Below, in pieces: positions 1 to 9,004 of a stretch of DNA of 64,000 nt. The notes under the pieces are model-generated. The model worked only from the letters and a program-made list of their open reading frames with translations, did no database searches and was not told where the DNA came from. Every line of letters starts with the position of its first letter. Within the stretch, counting starts at the first letter, position 1. Source of the stretch: an uncultured Tenacibaculum sp. (GTDB lineage Bacteria; Bacteroidota; Bacteroidia; Flavobacteriales; Flavobacteriaceae); assembly GCF_947494125.1 (NCBI RefSeq), contig NZ_CANLTU010000006.1, positions 148,065-212,064 of the forward strand, in the 5' to 3' direction. Both the position numbers and the translations under genes were made by a program.

Positions 1-699
1 GGAGATAACTGGAAATCGCATGCAAATAAATTTGCTGAAGATGATTTTGAAGTACATTTAATAGATCAAAGAAATCATGGGCGTAGTTTTCATTCAGATG
101 AGTTTGATTATGAATCAATGGTTGAGGATTTGTATAATTATATAACTCATTATAATTTAAAGACGATAAATTTATTGGGGCACTCAATGGGAGGTAAAAC
201 AGCAATGTTGTTTGCCACTGAATATCCAGAATTAGTAAATAAATTAATTGTAGCTGATATTTCACCTAAAATGTATCCACCTCACCACCACGATATCTTG
301 CAAGCTTTAAATTCTGTAGATTTTGAAATTCAAAATTCACGTAAGTTAGTTGAGGAAAAATTAAAGGAGTTAATACCAGAAGGAGGAATACGGCAATTTT
401 TATTAAAAAGTACTTATTGGAAAGAAAAAGGTAAGCTAGCTTTTCGGTTTAATTTAAAGTCGTTAACAGAGAATAATAATGAAGTAGGTGAGGCATTGCC
501 GTCTTTTACTGTTTTTGAAGGAGAAACATTGTTTTTGAAAGGTGAGAATTCGGGGTATATTTCTGTAGACGAGAAGCCTCTTATAAGTGCGCATTTTCCA
601 AATTCAATACTAAAAACAGTAGCCAATGCTGGGCATTGGCTACATGCAGAAAACCCAAAGGATTTTTACAAAGAAGTTTCTAGTTTTTTAGAAGAGTAG
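1..699 (+). CDS. alpha/beta hydrolase (5' end truncated by window edge)
   Basis: Open frame from base 1 (GDNWKSHANKFAEDDFEVHLIDQRNHGRS...) continues through the listed ORF; nucleophile elbow GHSMGG and C-terminal GHWLHAENP histidine. Confidence 0.88.
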   Translation, partial: GDNWKSHANKFAEDDFEVHLIDQRNHGRSFHSDEFDYESMVEDLYNYITHYNLKTINLLGHSMGGKTAMLFATEYPELVNKLIVADISPKMYPPHHHDILQALNSVDFEIQNSRKLVEEKLKELIPEGGIRQFLLKSTYWKEKGKLAFRFNLKSLTENNNEVGEALPSFTVFEGETLFLKGENSGYISVDEKPLISAHFPNSILKTVANAGHWLHAENPKDFYKEVSSFLEE

Positions 700-1089
700 A
701 ATAGATGATAAAAAAGTGAAAATAAAATTCAAAAAAAGAAATTTGTTGAATTTTTGATAAAAAAATATCATCAATATAAAATTACTTAAACTAAAAAAAA
801 TAATTATATTCCTAAAAAATAGACTTTCATTTACGTAAAGGTAAAGTATTGAAAATACCAATAACGATGAAAAAATAATTCCTGTAATAATTATAAAAAG
901 TCGTTCGCTACTAACAAAGTTTTTATTAATTAGTAAACGTAAAGGGAAAAAATAAAAAGCTATAGCTAAAGCAAGAAAACTGTATATAAATGTGGGGATT
1001 ATGTTCTTGGAAGCTACAAATAGAAGTATGCAAGAAATAATTCCAGCCAAGTAGTCAATTCTATTTTCAATTGTGTTTAAACTTTTCAT
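688..1089 (-). CDS. small integral membrane protein of unknown function
   Basis: 133-aa ORF with several hydrophobic segments; overlaps the hydrolase 3' end convergently by 12 bp. Confidence 0.6.
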   Translation of the reverse strand: MKSLNTIENRIDYLAGIISCILLFVASKNIIPTFIYSFLALAIAFYFFPLRLLINKNFVSSERLFIIITGIIFSSLLVFSILYLYVNESLFFRNIIIFFSLSNFILMIFFYQKFNKFLFLNFIFTFLSSILLF

Positions 1090-1112
1090 GATAAAAATAT
1101 TTTCAGTTTAAA

Positions 1113-1730
1113 TTATATGCAATCCCAGGCGCAAGAACCAAACCATTTGGTTGTAGTTTGTGCTGCAGATACTAGAAATAATGCTTTATCTACCCAATTA
1201 GATTCTGAAAGGTCTTGAGTTTTTCTGTACATACAGCAATTCATGCAGCCTCTATGTGCACAATCTTCCCATTCACGAGCTTGATTATTGTTGTCTTCGT
1301 AATTTACATAAATTAGTAGTTTTTTGTGGAAGTCTATTGCATTTATACAAAAAAGTTTATCAGATTGTTTAATGTTTTTATTTTGTATTTGCTGTATGTA
1401 TGTGTTGGAAAACTCAACTTTATTGTCTTGTGCTTTCAGTTCAGCAAAATACTGTTTTAATACTTCTTCTTGAACTTTGTTTAAAGACTCTTTCTTTAGT
1501 TTTAAATTAGTTTCTTTACCGTCATAATTGTCAAGAGTAATTTTTAGTTTATAATTCACTTCTTTTTTATTCTTTATTGAACTAATTTCATTTAAATTAT
1601 TGAAGAATGTTTCATTCTTTTGAAATATTTTCTCGATGGGAGTTTGCTCTAGAATAGGAGTTGTTTCTTTTTCGATTTGGCAGCTTAAAAATAGTACTAT
1701 TAGTAAAATTGAGAATTTTAAAAATTTCAT
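1113..1730 (-). CDS. hypothetical lipoprotein with Cys-rich C-terminus
   Basis: Signal peptide plus lipobox (LIVLFLSC); C-terminal CAHRGCMNCCMY...CAWDC. Confidence 0.65.
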   Translation of the reverse strand: MKFLKFSILLIVLFLSCQIEKETTPILEQTPIEKIFQKNETFFNNLNEISSIKNKKEVNYKLKITLDNYDGKETNLKLKKESLNKVQEEVLKQYFAELKAQDNKVEFSNTYIQQIQNKNIKQSDKLFCINAIDFHKKLLIYVNYEDNNNQAREWEDCAHRGCMNCCMYRKTQDLSESNWVDKALFLVSAAQTTTKWFGSCAWDCI

Positions 1731-2093
1731 AGTTATAGTTTTTTGTTTTTGTACATAAAATATTTATAGTTGTAATTAAGAAAATACACTTACTATTAGA
1801 ATTATTTTATCTAGGATAATGTTACTAACCTATTAGTTAGTGTATGTGTTTTCTTAATGAATGGTAAGGCAGGCTAGGGTAGCTATTTGGTGCTATATAG
1901 CATTATATCAATTATTGTTTTATTAATGGGAAAACAATATTCATTGCTCTTGTGTCTCTAAATAAAGGAAACGAGACTAGTTTAAGTGAAGTAAAGAGCT
2001 TGACAACGTAGATAGAGTAGAAGTGGTGTTATTTGTTTTTTCTCATATTTTTTGTTTTAAGTTGTCATTTTTGAATTCAGTGAAATTATTGTT

Positions 2094-2345
2094 TTAGTCT
2101 TTTTTAATTAGTTTAATTAAGTTGTTAATTTCCATATCAATTGACTTTTTTTCTTTTAGGTAATTATTAAAAACAGTAATAATACCTTTTGCAATAATTA
2201 AATTATTTCTTTTTCCAGAGTAAACTTTTTGAATAGTTTCTAAAGAAAAATTATGTCCATTTTGAATTAGAAACTCTTGAACCTTTTCTCTGTATTTTGG
2301 AGGTTTAATTTTTTCTAATTCATCTCGTTGTGTTGCTGTTATCAT
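2094..2345 (-). CDS. small putative DNA-binding regulator
   Basis: 83-aa ORF, HTH-like central segment (FSLETIQKVYSGKRNN), divergent from the 2489 ORF. Confidence 0.5.
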   Translation of the reverse strand: MITATQRDELEKIKPPKYREKVQEFLIQNGHNFSLETIQKVYSGKRNNLIIAKGIITVFNNYLKEKKSIDMEINNLIKLIKKD

Positions 2346-2389
2346 AAAAACTGTAATTAATTTTTATAAAACACATTACAATTAATATA

Positions 2390-2426
2390 TATTTGTACGT
2401 GTTTTGTACTTATAACACTACAAATA
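2390..2426. promoter_or_regulatory. inverted repeat TATTTGTAcGTGTT / AACACTACAAATA with two face-to-face TATATTTG -7 motifs between divergent regulators
   Basis: Arms 2390-2403 and 2414-2426. TATATTTG on + at 2388-2395 and on - at 2428-2421. Confidence 0.5.
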
Positions 2427-2488
2427 TACAAACAAAATTCTCAAAAAGAAACAAAAAACTAAATAAATTAGAAAAAAGCTGTTTTAAA

Positions 2489-2860
2489 ATGGAAGATTTT
2501 ATAGATGAGACGTATAAAAGAGTAGAGCAAATAATAAATTATAAAAGGTTTAATATTAGGTCTTTTGAGGAAGAAATTAATGTTTCAAATAACTCAGTAG
2601 GAACAGCAATAAGAAGAAAATCTTCATTTAAGAGCAACGTGTTGAACAAAATTCTCCACTCATTTCCAGAAATAAATCCAACGTGGCTCCTAACAGGTAG
2701 AGAGGAGATGCTTATAAGTAATAAAGTTGAAGGTATAGCAAACGAACCAGATTCAGTATATAAACTAGAGAATATAAGTGTTCAAGTAAAAGAAAGTTTG
2801 CTAAAATTACTTTTAGAAGATGAAGAGGTTAAAAAAGCATTAATGTCACATTTCAAGTAA
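2489..2860 (+). CDS. phage-repressor-like HTH regulator (start trimmed to internal ATG)
   Basis: MEDFIDETYKRVEQIINYKRFNIRSFEEEINVSNNSVGTAIRRKS...INPTWLLTGREEM, an arrangement typical of Bacteroidota phage-type repressors. The ORF-track start at 2393 is a TTG lying inside a TATATTTG promoter motif. Confidence 0.65.
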   Translation: MEDFIDETYKRVEQIINYKRFNIRSFEEEINVSNNSVGTAIRRKSSFKSNVLNKILHSFPEINPTWLLTGREEMLISNKVEGIANEPDSVYKLENISVQVKESLLKLLLEDEEVKKALMSHFK

Positions 2861-2981
2861 AATTAACAAAGGTTATATTCAATTAAATTAAAAATAGAAT
2901 TTTGTTAGAATTTTCAGTTTTTCAAAATCTTCCTTTGTTTTTTAAATCTAGAAAATTAAAAGAGTTTGAAGAAAAAAAGAA

Positions 2982-3512
2982 TTAATGTTTTTTCAGAATA
3001 AATTTATCAAGTTCATTTATGTCGTAAGCTTTAAGGTAATCCTTTTCATTAATACTGTTGTTTTTGTTAGAGTCATAATCCATTAATATTTTCCATAGGT
3101 CTTTTTCTTTAGTTAGTATAACATGAAACTGACCATAGTACACTTTCTTTTTTAGGTTTTGAATTCTAATTAATTTATAAACGCCTCTTTCACTAGCAAT
3201 AGAGTCGTTATTAATTCTTTCGAAGAAGCGAAGAGATATACTATTGGTAATCTTGTTTTCCTTAGCCTTGTGAAATCTAGTTTTATAATTATTTATATAA
3301 GTATTATAATCGGTTATTCTTTTTCCGTCAGAAATTCGAATTAGTTCTTTTGAGTGAATTTTGGCCATCAATTTATAATTCAAAGAATTAAAGGCATTAT
3401 AAAATTTATTCCAAACTTTATTGATGTCTTCTAGGTTTTTCTGAGATTGAGAATAACTTAGATTGGAGATTGTAAATAAAAAAAATAAAAAGAAAATAGA
3501 TTTATTAAGCAT
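2982..3512 (-). CDS. secreted SnoaL/DUF4440-like protein
   Basis: Signal peptide; NTF2-like pattern (VWNKFYNAFNSLNYKLMAKIHSKELIRISDGKRI...WKILMDYDS). Confidence 0.55.
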   Translation of the reverse strand: MLNKSIFFLFFLFTISNLSYSQSQKNLEDINKVWNKFYNAFNSLNYKLMAKIHSKELIRISDGKRITDYNTYINNYKTRFHKAKENKITNSISLRFFERINNDSIASERGVYKLIRIQNLKKKVYYGQFHVILTKEKDLWKILMDYDSNKNNSINEKDYLKAYDINELDKFILKKH

Positions 3513-3640
3513 AATTATTTTGTTTTAAATTAATATGGAAACCCCTAAGGAATCAGTTATGATTTTAACGGAACTGCCAAAACAGCAGTCTTTTAGGTTT
3601 GGTATGGTTATCGCTTTAATATCAGCAAAAAAACACACAA

Positions 3641-3988
3641 ATGAAAATATTTTTAAAACTATTATTAACAGCTTTAGCAGTTGTGGTGTTGGCAAATATA
3701 TTGCCAGGAATTACAGTAAATAGTTATGTTACGGCAATTATAGTAGCAGCAGTAATCTCATTATTAAATATGTTTGTGCGTCCGTTATTAATATTTTTTA
3801 CACTACCAGCTACAATTATTAGTTTAGGATTATTTCTTTTTGTTATTAATGCAATAATCATATTATTAGCAGGTAAGTTAGTAACAGGATTTGTAGTAGG
3901 TGGTTTTTTTACAGCACTATTATTTAGTGTATTGTTATCAATATTTAGATCAGTCCTATTTTCACTATTAAAAGAAGATAAAAAATAA
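3641..3988 (+). CDS. phage holin family (4 TM) protein
   Basis: 115-aa hydrophobic protein with ILPGITV...SLLNMFVRPLLIFFTLPATIISLGLFLFVINAIIILLAGKLV, pattern of the PF04020-type family. Confidence 0.75.
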   Translation: MKIFLKLLLTALAVVVLANILPGITVNSYVTAIIVAAVISLLNMFVRPLLIFFTLPATIISLGLFLFVINAIIILLAGKLVTGFVVGGFFTALLFSVLLSIFRSVLFSLLKEDKK

Positions 3989-4035
3989 CTGAAAACGAAA
4001 GAGTTAAACCTATTGCAGAAAAGGTAAAAAATAAC

Positions 4036-4043
4036 TAATTTTG
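4036..4043 (+). promoter_or_regulatory. Bacteroidota -7 promoter element (TAATTTTG) for tig
   Basis: TTG (4013-4015)-N20-TAATTTTG, about 30 bp before the tig ATG. Confidence 0.6.
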
Positions 4044-4072
4044 CACCCGATTTTAAAGAAACAGATTTTAAG

Positions 4073-5395
4073 ATGAATATTACAAAAGAAAACGTAGATG
4101 CGTTAAACGCAGTTGTAAAAGTTGATATAGTTGCAGAAGATTATCAAGCTAACGTAACAAAAGTATTAAACGATTACCGTAAAACAGCGAACATTCCAGG
4201 ATTTAGAAAAGGTCAAGTACCAATGGGAATGGTAAAGAAGCAATACGGGAAGTCAGTAATGATAGATGAAGTAAATAAGCTTTTACAAGAATCGTTAAAC
4301 AAATTTTTAGTTGAAGAAAAGTTAGACATCTTAGGTAATCCATTACCAAGAGTACAAGACGATTTTAATTGGGATGCTGAAAAATTTTCTTTTGAGTTTG
4401 AATTAGGATTAGCTCCAGAGTTTGATATAAACTTAAAGCCAAAAAATAAAGTAACTCAATACAATATTGTTGCAACAGATGAATTAATAGAGAAAGAATT
4501 AGAAAATATTCAGACTCGTTATGGTAAAATGTCAGCAAAAGAAGAAGCAAATGAAGTAGCTAATGTAACAGGTACATTTGTAAATGAGGAAAAAGAAATA
4601 AATAAGAAATCTACAATTTCTGTAAAAGATATTAAAGGGAAAACAAATTTAAAAAAGTTTGTAGGAGCTAAAGTAGGAGATGTTTTAGAATTAAAAACAA
4701 AAAACTTATTTGAAGATGAGCACAAGTTGCAAAGTGCTTTAGGTGTTTCTCATGATGATGTTCATGGATTAGAAATTCCTGTTACTTTAACAATCGAAGA
4801 AATTACAGAAACTGAGCCAGCAGAATTAGATAAAGAATTATTTGATAAGTTATTTGCTGATGGAAGTGTAAATACTGTTACAGAATTAAAAGATAAAATT
4901 AAGGAAGACGCAGAAAAGCAATTTCAACAACAAGCAGATCAGCAATTATTAAATGCAATTACTGAAAACTTAGTAGAGAATACTAAATTCGATTTACCAA
5001 CTGAGTTCTTACAAAAGTGGTTGCAAACTGCAGGAGAAAAGCAATTAACAACAGAAGAGGCAGTAGAAGAGTTTAACAAGTCAGAAAAAGGATTACGTTA
5101 CCAATTAATCGAAGGAAAGATTATGAAAGATAACGAAATCAAATTAGATTATGCTGAGTTGGTAGACTATGCAAAAGGATTTATCCGTTCGCAAATGGCA
5201 CAGTTTGGTAACATGAATCCAGAAGAAAAAGAATTGGATGATATTGCAGGAAGAATCTTACAAAATCAAGATGAGGCTCAAAAATTACAGGCACAATTAA
5301 TAAGCCAAAAATTATTAGCTTTTTATAAAGAAAATATGAGTTTCGACTCTAAAGAACTTTCTTACGAAGATTTTATTAAAGAAGTATATAAATAA
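4073..5395 (+). CDS. tig: trigger factor
   Basis: RKTANIPGFRKGQVPMGMVKKQYGKSV; immediately upstream of clpP-clpX. Confidence 0.95.
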   Translation: MNITKENVDALNAVVKVDIVAEDYQANVTKVLNDYRKTANIPGFRKGQVPMGMVKKQYGKSVMIDEVNKLLQESLNKFLVEEKLDILGNPLPRVQDDFNWDAEKFSFEFELGLAPEFDINLKPKNKVTQYNIVATDELIEKELENIQTRYGKMSAKEEANEVANVTGTFVNEEKEINKKSTISVKDIKGKTNLKKFVGAKVGDVLELKTKNLFEDEHKLQSALGVSHDDVHGLEIPVTLTIEEITETEPAELDKELFDKLFADGSVNTVTELKDKIKEDAEKQFQQQADQQLLNAITENLVENTKFDLPTEFLQKWLQTAGEKQLTTEEAVEEFNKSEKGLRYQLIEGKIMKDNEIKLDYAELVDYAKGFIRSQMAQFGNMNPEEKELDDIAGRILQNQDEAQKLQAQLISQKLLAFYKENMSFDSKELSYEDFIKEVYK

Positions 5396-5417
5396 CAGTT
5401 TAAGGCTGATATAATTG

Positions 5418-5447
5418 AAAAACCTGAATGAAAATTCAGGTTTTTTT
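5418..5447 (+). terminator. Rho-independent terminator after tig
   Basis: AACCTGAATgaaaATTCAGGTTTTTTT. Confidence 0.8.
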
Positions 5448-5523
5448 AGCCATAAACACAAGCAAAATACTAACGAAATAGTTCTTATATTTACATCTTT
5501 ATAACCCAAAAAACATTTTTAGA

Positions 5524-6183
5524 ATGGATTACGGAAAAGAATTCGAAAAATACGCAACAAAGCACCACGGAATAAACAGTACATATTTAGGAAAAGTAAC
5601 AAGTAGTTTAACCCCATATATAGTAGAGGAGAGACAACTAAATGTAGCGCATATGGATGTTTTTTCGCGCTTAATGATGGATAGAATTATCTTTTTAGGT
5701 ACTGGTATTAACGATCAAGTAGCCAATATTGTGCAAGCACAATTATTATTCTTAGAAAGTGTAGATGCTAATAAAGATATTTCAATCTATATTAACTCTC
5801 CAGGAGGAGGAGTATATGCAGGTTTAGGAATATACGATACAATGCAGTTTATAAAGCCAGATGTAGCAACAATTTGTACAGGTATGGCAGCATCAATGGG
5901 AGCAGTTTTAATGTGTGCAGGAGAAAAAGGTAAGCGTTCAGCATTACCACATTCACGTATAATGATTCACCAACCATTAGGAGGGGCACAAGGACAAGCT
6001 TCAGATATGGAAATTACGGTAAAAGAAATAGGAAAGTTAAAAACAGAACTATATAATATTATTTCAAATCATTCAGGACAACCTTTTGATAAAGTTCATG
6101 AAGATTCTGATAGAGATTATTGGATGAAAGCAGACGAAGCAAAAGCTTACGGAATGGTGGATGAAATTTTAACAAGAAAATAA
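5524..6183 (+). CDS. clpP: ATP-dependent Clp protease proteolytic subunit
   Basis: INSPGGGVYAGLGIYDTMQ...GMAASMGAVLMCAG...SRIMIHQPLGGAQGQASD. Confidence 0.97.
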   Translation: MDYGKEFEKYATKHHGINSTYLGKVTSSLTPYIVEERQLNVAHMDVFSRLMMDRIIFLGTGINDQVANIVQAQLLFLESVDANKDISIYINSPGGGVYAGLGIYDTMQFIKPDVATICTGMAASMGAVLMCAGEKGKRSALPHSRIMIHQPLGGAQGQASDMEITVKEIGKLKTELYNIISNHSGQPFDKVHEDSDRDYWMKADEAKAYGMVDEILTRK

Positions 6184-6225
6184 GAATAACAATAGCTAAG
6201 TAATAATTAGCTTAAAGTTGATAAA

Positions 6226-7464
6226 ATGTCGAAAGAAGAAAACTTACAATGTTCCTTTTGTGGGCGTAAAAAACCTGAAACCGATTTATTAATTGCAGGT
6301 TTAGATGCACATATTTGCGATAAATGTATAGAGCAGGCTCATGGAATAGTTGAAGAAGAAATAGCTGAAGCTAAAACAGGAGGTTTATCTCAAGATTTAA
6401 CACTAAAGAAGCCAAAAGAAATTAAAGCTTTTTTAGATGAGTATATCATTGGACAAACCGATACGAAAAGAGCAATGTCTGTAGCAGTATATAATCACTA
6501 TAAACGATTATTACAAGTAAAAGATGATGTAGATGAGGTTGAAATTGAAAAATCAAACATAATTTTAGTTGGAGAAACTGGAACAGGGAAAACATTAGTA
6601 GCGCGTACTATAGCAAAAATGTTAAACGTTCCATTTTCAATAGTTGATGCTACGGTTTTAACGCAAGCAGGATATGTAGGTGAAGATGTAGAAAGCATTT
6701 TGAGTCGTTTATTACAGGCTGCAGATTATGATGTTGAGAAGGCAGAAAGAGGAATCGTTTTTATTGACGAGATTGATAAAATAGCTCGTAAAGGAGATAA
6801 CCCATCAATAACACGAGATGTGTCGGGAGAGGGTGTTCAACAGGCGTTATTAAAGCTTTTAGAAGGAGCTGTTGTAAATGTAGCTCCAAAAGGAGGTAGA
6901 AAACATCCAGAACAAAAGTTTATTGAGGTAAATACTAAAGATATTTTATTTATTGCAGGAGGAGCGTTTTCTGGAATTGACAGAATGATAAGTAAGCGTT
7001 TAAATATGCAAGCGGTAGGTTATAGTGCATCAATAGACGAAGATAAAATTGATGAAAGTAACTTATTACAATATATTATTCCTTCAGATTTAAAATCTTT
7101 TGGGTTAATACCTGAAATTATAGGGCGTTTGCCAGTATTAAGTTATATGAATCCGTTAGATGCTAAAACATTACGAGCAATTTTAACAGAGCCTAAAAAT
7201 TCAATTATAAAGCAATATACAAAGTTGTTTTCTATGGATGATGTAGCTTTTTCATTAACAGAAGAAGCTTTGCTATATATTGTAGACAAAGCTGTTGAAT
7301 ATAAGTTAGGAGCTCGTGGATTACGTTCATTGTGTGAGGCTATTTTAACAGATGCAATGTTTGATATGCCAAGTTCTAACGAAAAGGAATTTATAGTAAC
7401 TAAAGAGTATGCTGAAGCTAAATTAACAAAATCTGCTTTAAAGAAATTAAGAGCAGCTTCGTAA
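6226..7464 (+). CDS. clpX: ATP-dependent Clp protease ATP-binding subunit ClpX
   Basis: N-terminal C4 zinc finger (CSFCGRKK...CDKC), Walker A GETGTGKT, Walker [10 protein letters not shown]. Confidence 0.98.
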   Translation: MSKEENLQCSFCGRKKPETDLLIAGLDAHICDKCIEQAHGIVEEEIAEAKTGGLSQDLTLKKPKEIKAFLDEYIIGQTDTKRAMSVAVYNHYKRLLQVKDDVDEVEIEKSNIILVGETGTGKTLVARTIAKMLNVPFSIVDATVLTQAGYVGEDVESILSRLLQAADYDVEKAERGIVFIDEIDKIARKGDNPSITRDVSGEGVQQALLKLLEGAVVNVAPKGGRKHPEQKFIEVNTKDILFIAGGAFSGIDRMISKRLNMQAVGYSASIDEDKIDESNLLQYIIPSDLKSFGLIPEIIGRLPVLSYMNPLDAKTLRAILTEPKNSIIKQYTKLFSMDDVAFSLTEEALLYIVDKAVEYKLGARGLRSLCEAILTDAMFDMPSSNEKEFIVTKEYAEAKLTKSALKKLRAAS

Positions 7465-7482
7465 CGTAGTTAACATATAAAT

Positions 7483-7524
7483 AAAAAAAAGACCACATTT
7501 TGTAAAAAAAATGTGGTCTTTTTT
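7483..7524. terminator. bidirectional terminator between clpX and convergent LRR gene
   Basis: AAAAAAGACCACATTTtgtaaaaAAATGTGGTCTTTTTT. Confidence 0.85.
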
Positions 7525-7552
7525 ATGAAGAATACTATTTAAAATAACAGTA

Positions 7553-8884
7553 TTAATTTCTAATTTTACTATGTTTTTTAATCCATTCATTAAGTTGAAT
7601 AGGAGTTAATTTATATTTCTGTTGTATTTCTTTTTTCTTGTTTTGTATATGAGTAGGATTCAAAATTAAAGAATCATATTCGTTAACAACCGATTTTTTA
7701 AATTTTATATAATAGTCTTCGGCAGTTTCTTGTGGTTGTGTTGTTTTAGTTTTAAGAGAAGGTGTGCCAAATAAGTTTATCCATTCAGAAAATTGTTCAG
7801 AATTTAATTGGTGTTTTTTTTGTACTTCTTCTTTTTTACTTTGCAAATAAGAAGGATTTAATACTAATTTTTCATACTCTTCTACAGCAGCTCTTTTAAA
7901 TTTAGAATAATGAGCTGTGGTGCTTTTTTTAAGAGCATTAACAGTATTCTTTTTTAGATTAGAATATTTTGTAATCCACTGAGAAAACTGATCAGGATTA
8001 AGAGCGTATTTTTTTTCTATCTCAATTTTTTTGTCTTGAATATGATTGTTAGCTAGTATTAATTTATCATATTCGTTAATAACAGAAAGCTGGAATTTTT
8101 CATAATAATTAGCAGCCGTTGCTTCTTTTGTTTGACTATTTTGAGTAGAGTTTGTTTTTACAGTTTTCTTTACTGAAATAGTTTGAGGTTTTTTATCTTC
8201 CTGATATTCTACAACAGTATTTGTATTAAGAGGTTTTGGTGTAGAACTAGCATTAGCATATGAAGTGTTCGAATCTTTATACCATCCAGGAGGAGTATTT
8301 TTAAGTTGAGTTTCATTAGCTACAATAATATTTATTTTATTGCCAGTAGCATCTAAATTTTCAAGACTATTACAACTTTTAACATCTAGAGAGGTAAGAT
8401 TATTATAACTACAATATAGGTTTTCTAAACTAGGGTTGTTGCCAAGAATTAAGCTGTTTAATTTATTGTTGTCACAACTAACGTATATTAATTCAGTGTT
8501 ATTGCTAAGGTCTAAACTTTCTATTTTGTTTTCACTACAGTTTAAAAAAGTAATAGAGGTACTTTTAGATAAATCAATTTTAGTAATATTATTACCAAAA
8601 CAATCTAAGCGCTTTAAATTCGGAAAACTTTCAAGACCTGTTAAATCTTTAATTTTAGAATGTACATTAGGTAATAGTTTATTAGTTATTGGGTTGTTAA
8701 TATTTAAATTAACAACGTACGCAGCATCACTAACTAAAATACTTCCGTTTAAACCATTAGAGTCAATGTCTAAGTCAATTAAGCACTCTTCTAATCCAAT
8801 ATCAGGGATACGAATAGTTTCTTCTTGAGAAAACAAACTAGAGCATAAAAATAAAGATAACCAAAGGTTTAAAAATGTTTTCAT
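7553..8884 (-). CDS. secreted leucine-rich repeat protein with three C-terminal ~50-aa repeats (start trimmed to MKTFLNLW)
   Basis: LRR-like run (LKRLDCFGNNITKIDLSKSTSITFLNCSENKIESLDLSNNTELIYVSCDNNKLNSL); signal peptide; three YYxKF..xVxNEYxxLxLxxxHIQxKKxEIxxKYxLxxxQFxxWI units. Confidence 0.8.
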   Translation of the reverse strand: MKTFLNLWLSLFLCSSLFSQEETIRIPDIGLEECLIDLDIDSNGLNGSILVSDAAYVVNLNINNPITNKLLPNVHSKIKDLTGLESFPNLKRLDCFGNNITKIDLSKSTSITFLNCSENKIESLDLSNNTELIYVSCDNNKLNSLILGNNPSLENLYCSYNNLTSLDVKSCNSLENLDATGNKINIIVANETQLKNTPPGWYKDSNTSYANASSTPKPLNTNTVVEYQEDKKPQTISVKKTVKTNSTQNSQTKEATAANYYEKFQLSVINEYDKLILANNHIQDKKIEIEKKYALNPDQFSQWITKYSNLKKNTVNALKKSTTAHYSKFKRAAVEEYEKLVLNPSYLQSKKEEVQKKHQLNSEQFSEWINLFGTPSLKTKTTQPQETAEDYYIKFKKSVVNEYDSLILNPTHIQNKKKEIQQKYKLTPIQLNEWIKKHSKIRN

Positions 8885-9004
8885 AATAAGGGAATTTGGT
8901 GCCAAAAGTATAAAAAATCGTTATAAATACCCTTAAAAGACAAAGTAAATTTAAGGTTTATGAACCCTTGATTTTCTTTATTGTGTTTTTATATAGCTAA
9001 AAAA

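Noticed and set aside
3535-3723. 62-aa + strand ORF
   Set aside because: Overlaps the start of the holin-like gene in another frame; no recognisable motif.
3641-3988. Possible prophage because of the 'phage holin family' label
   Set aside because: This 4-TM family is widespread on bacterial chromosomes, and no other phage structural genes are present.
8436-8828. 130-aa + strand ORF
   Set aside because: Antisense to the LRR protein gene; no coding signature, explained by repeat composition.
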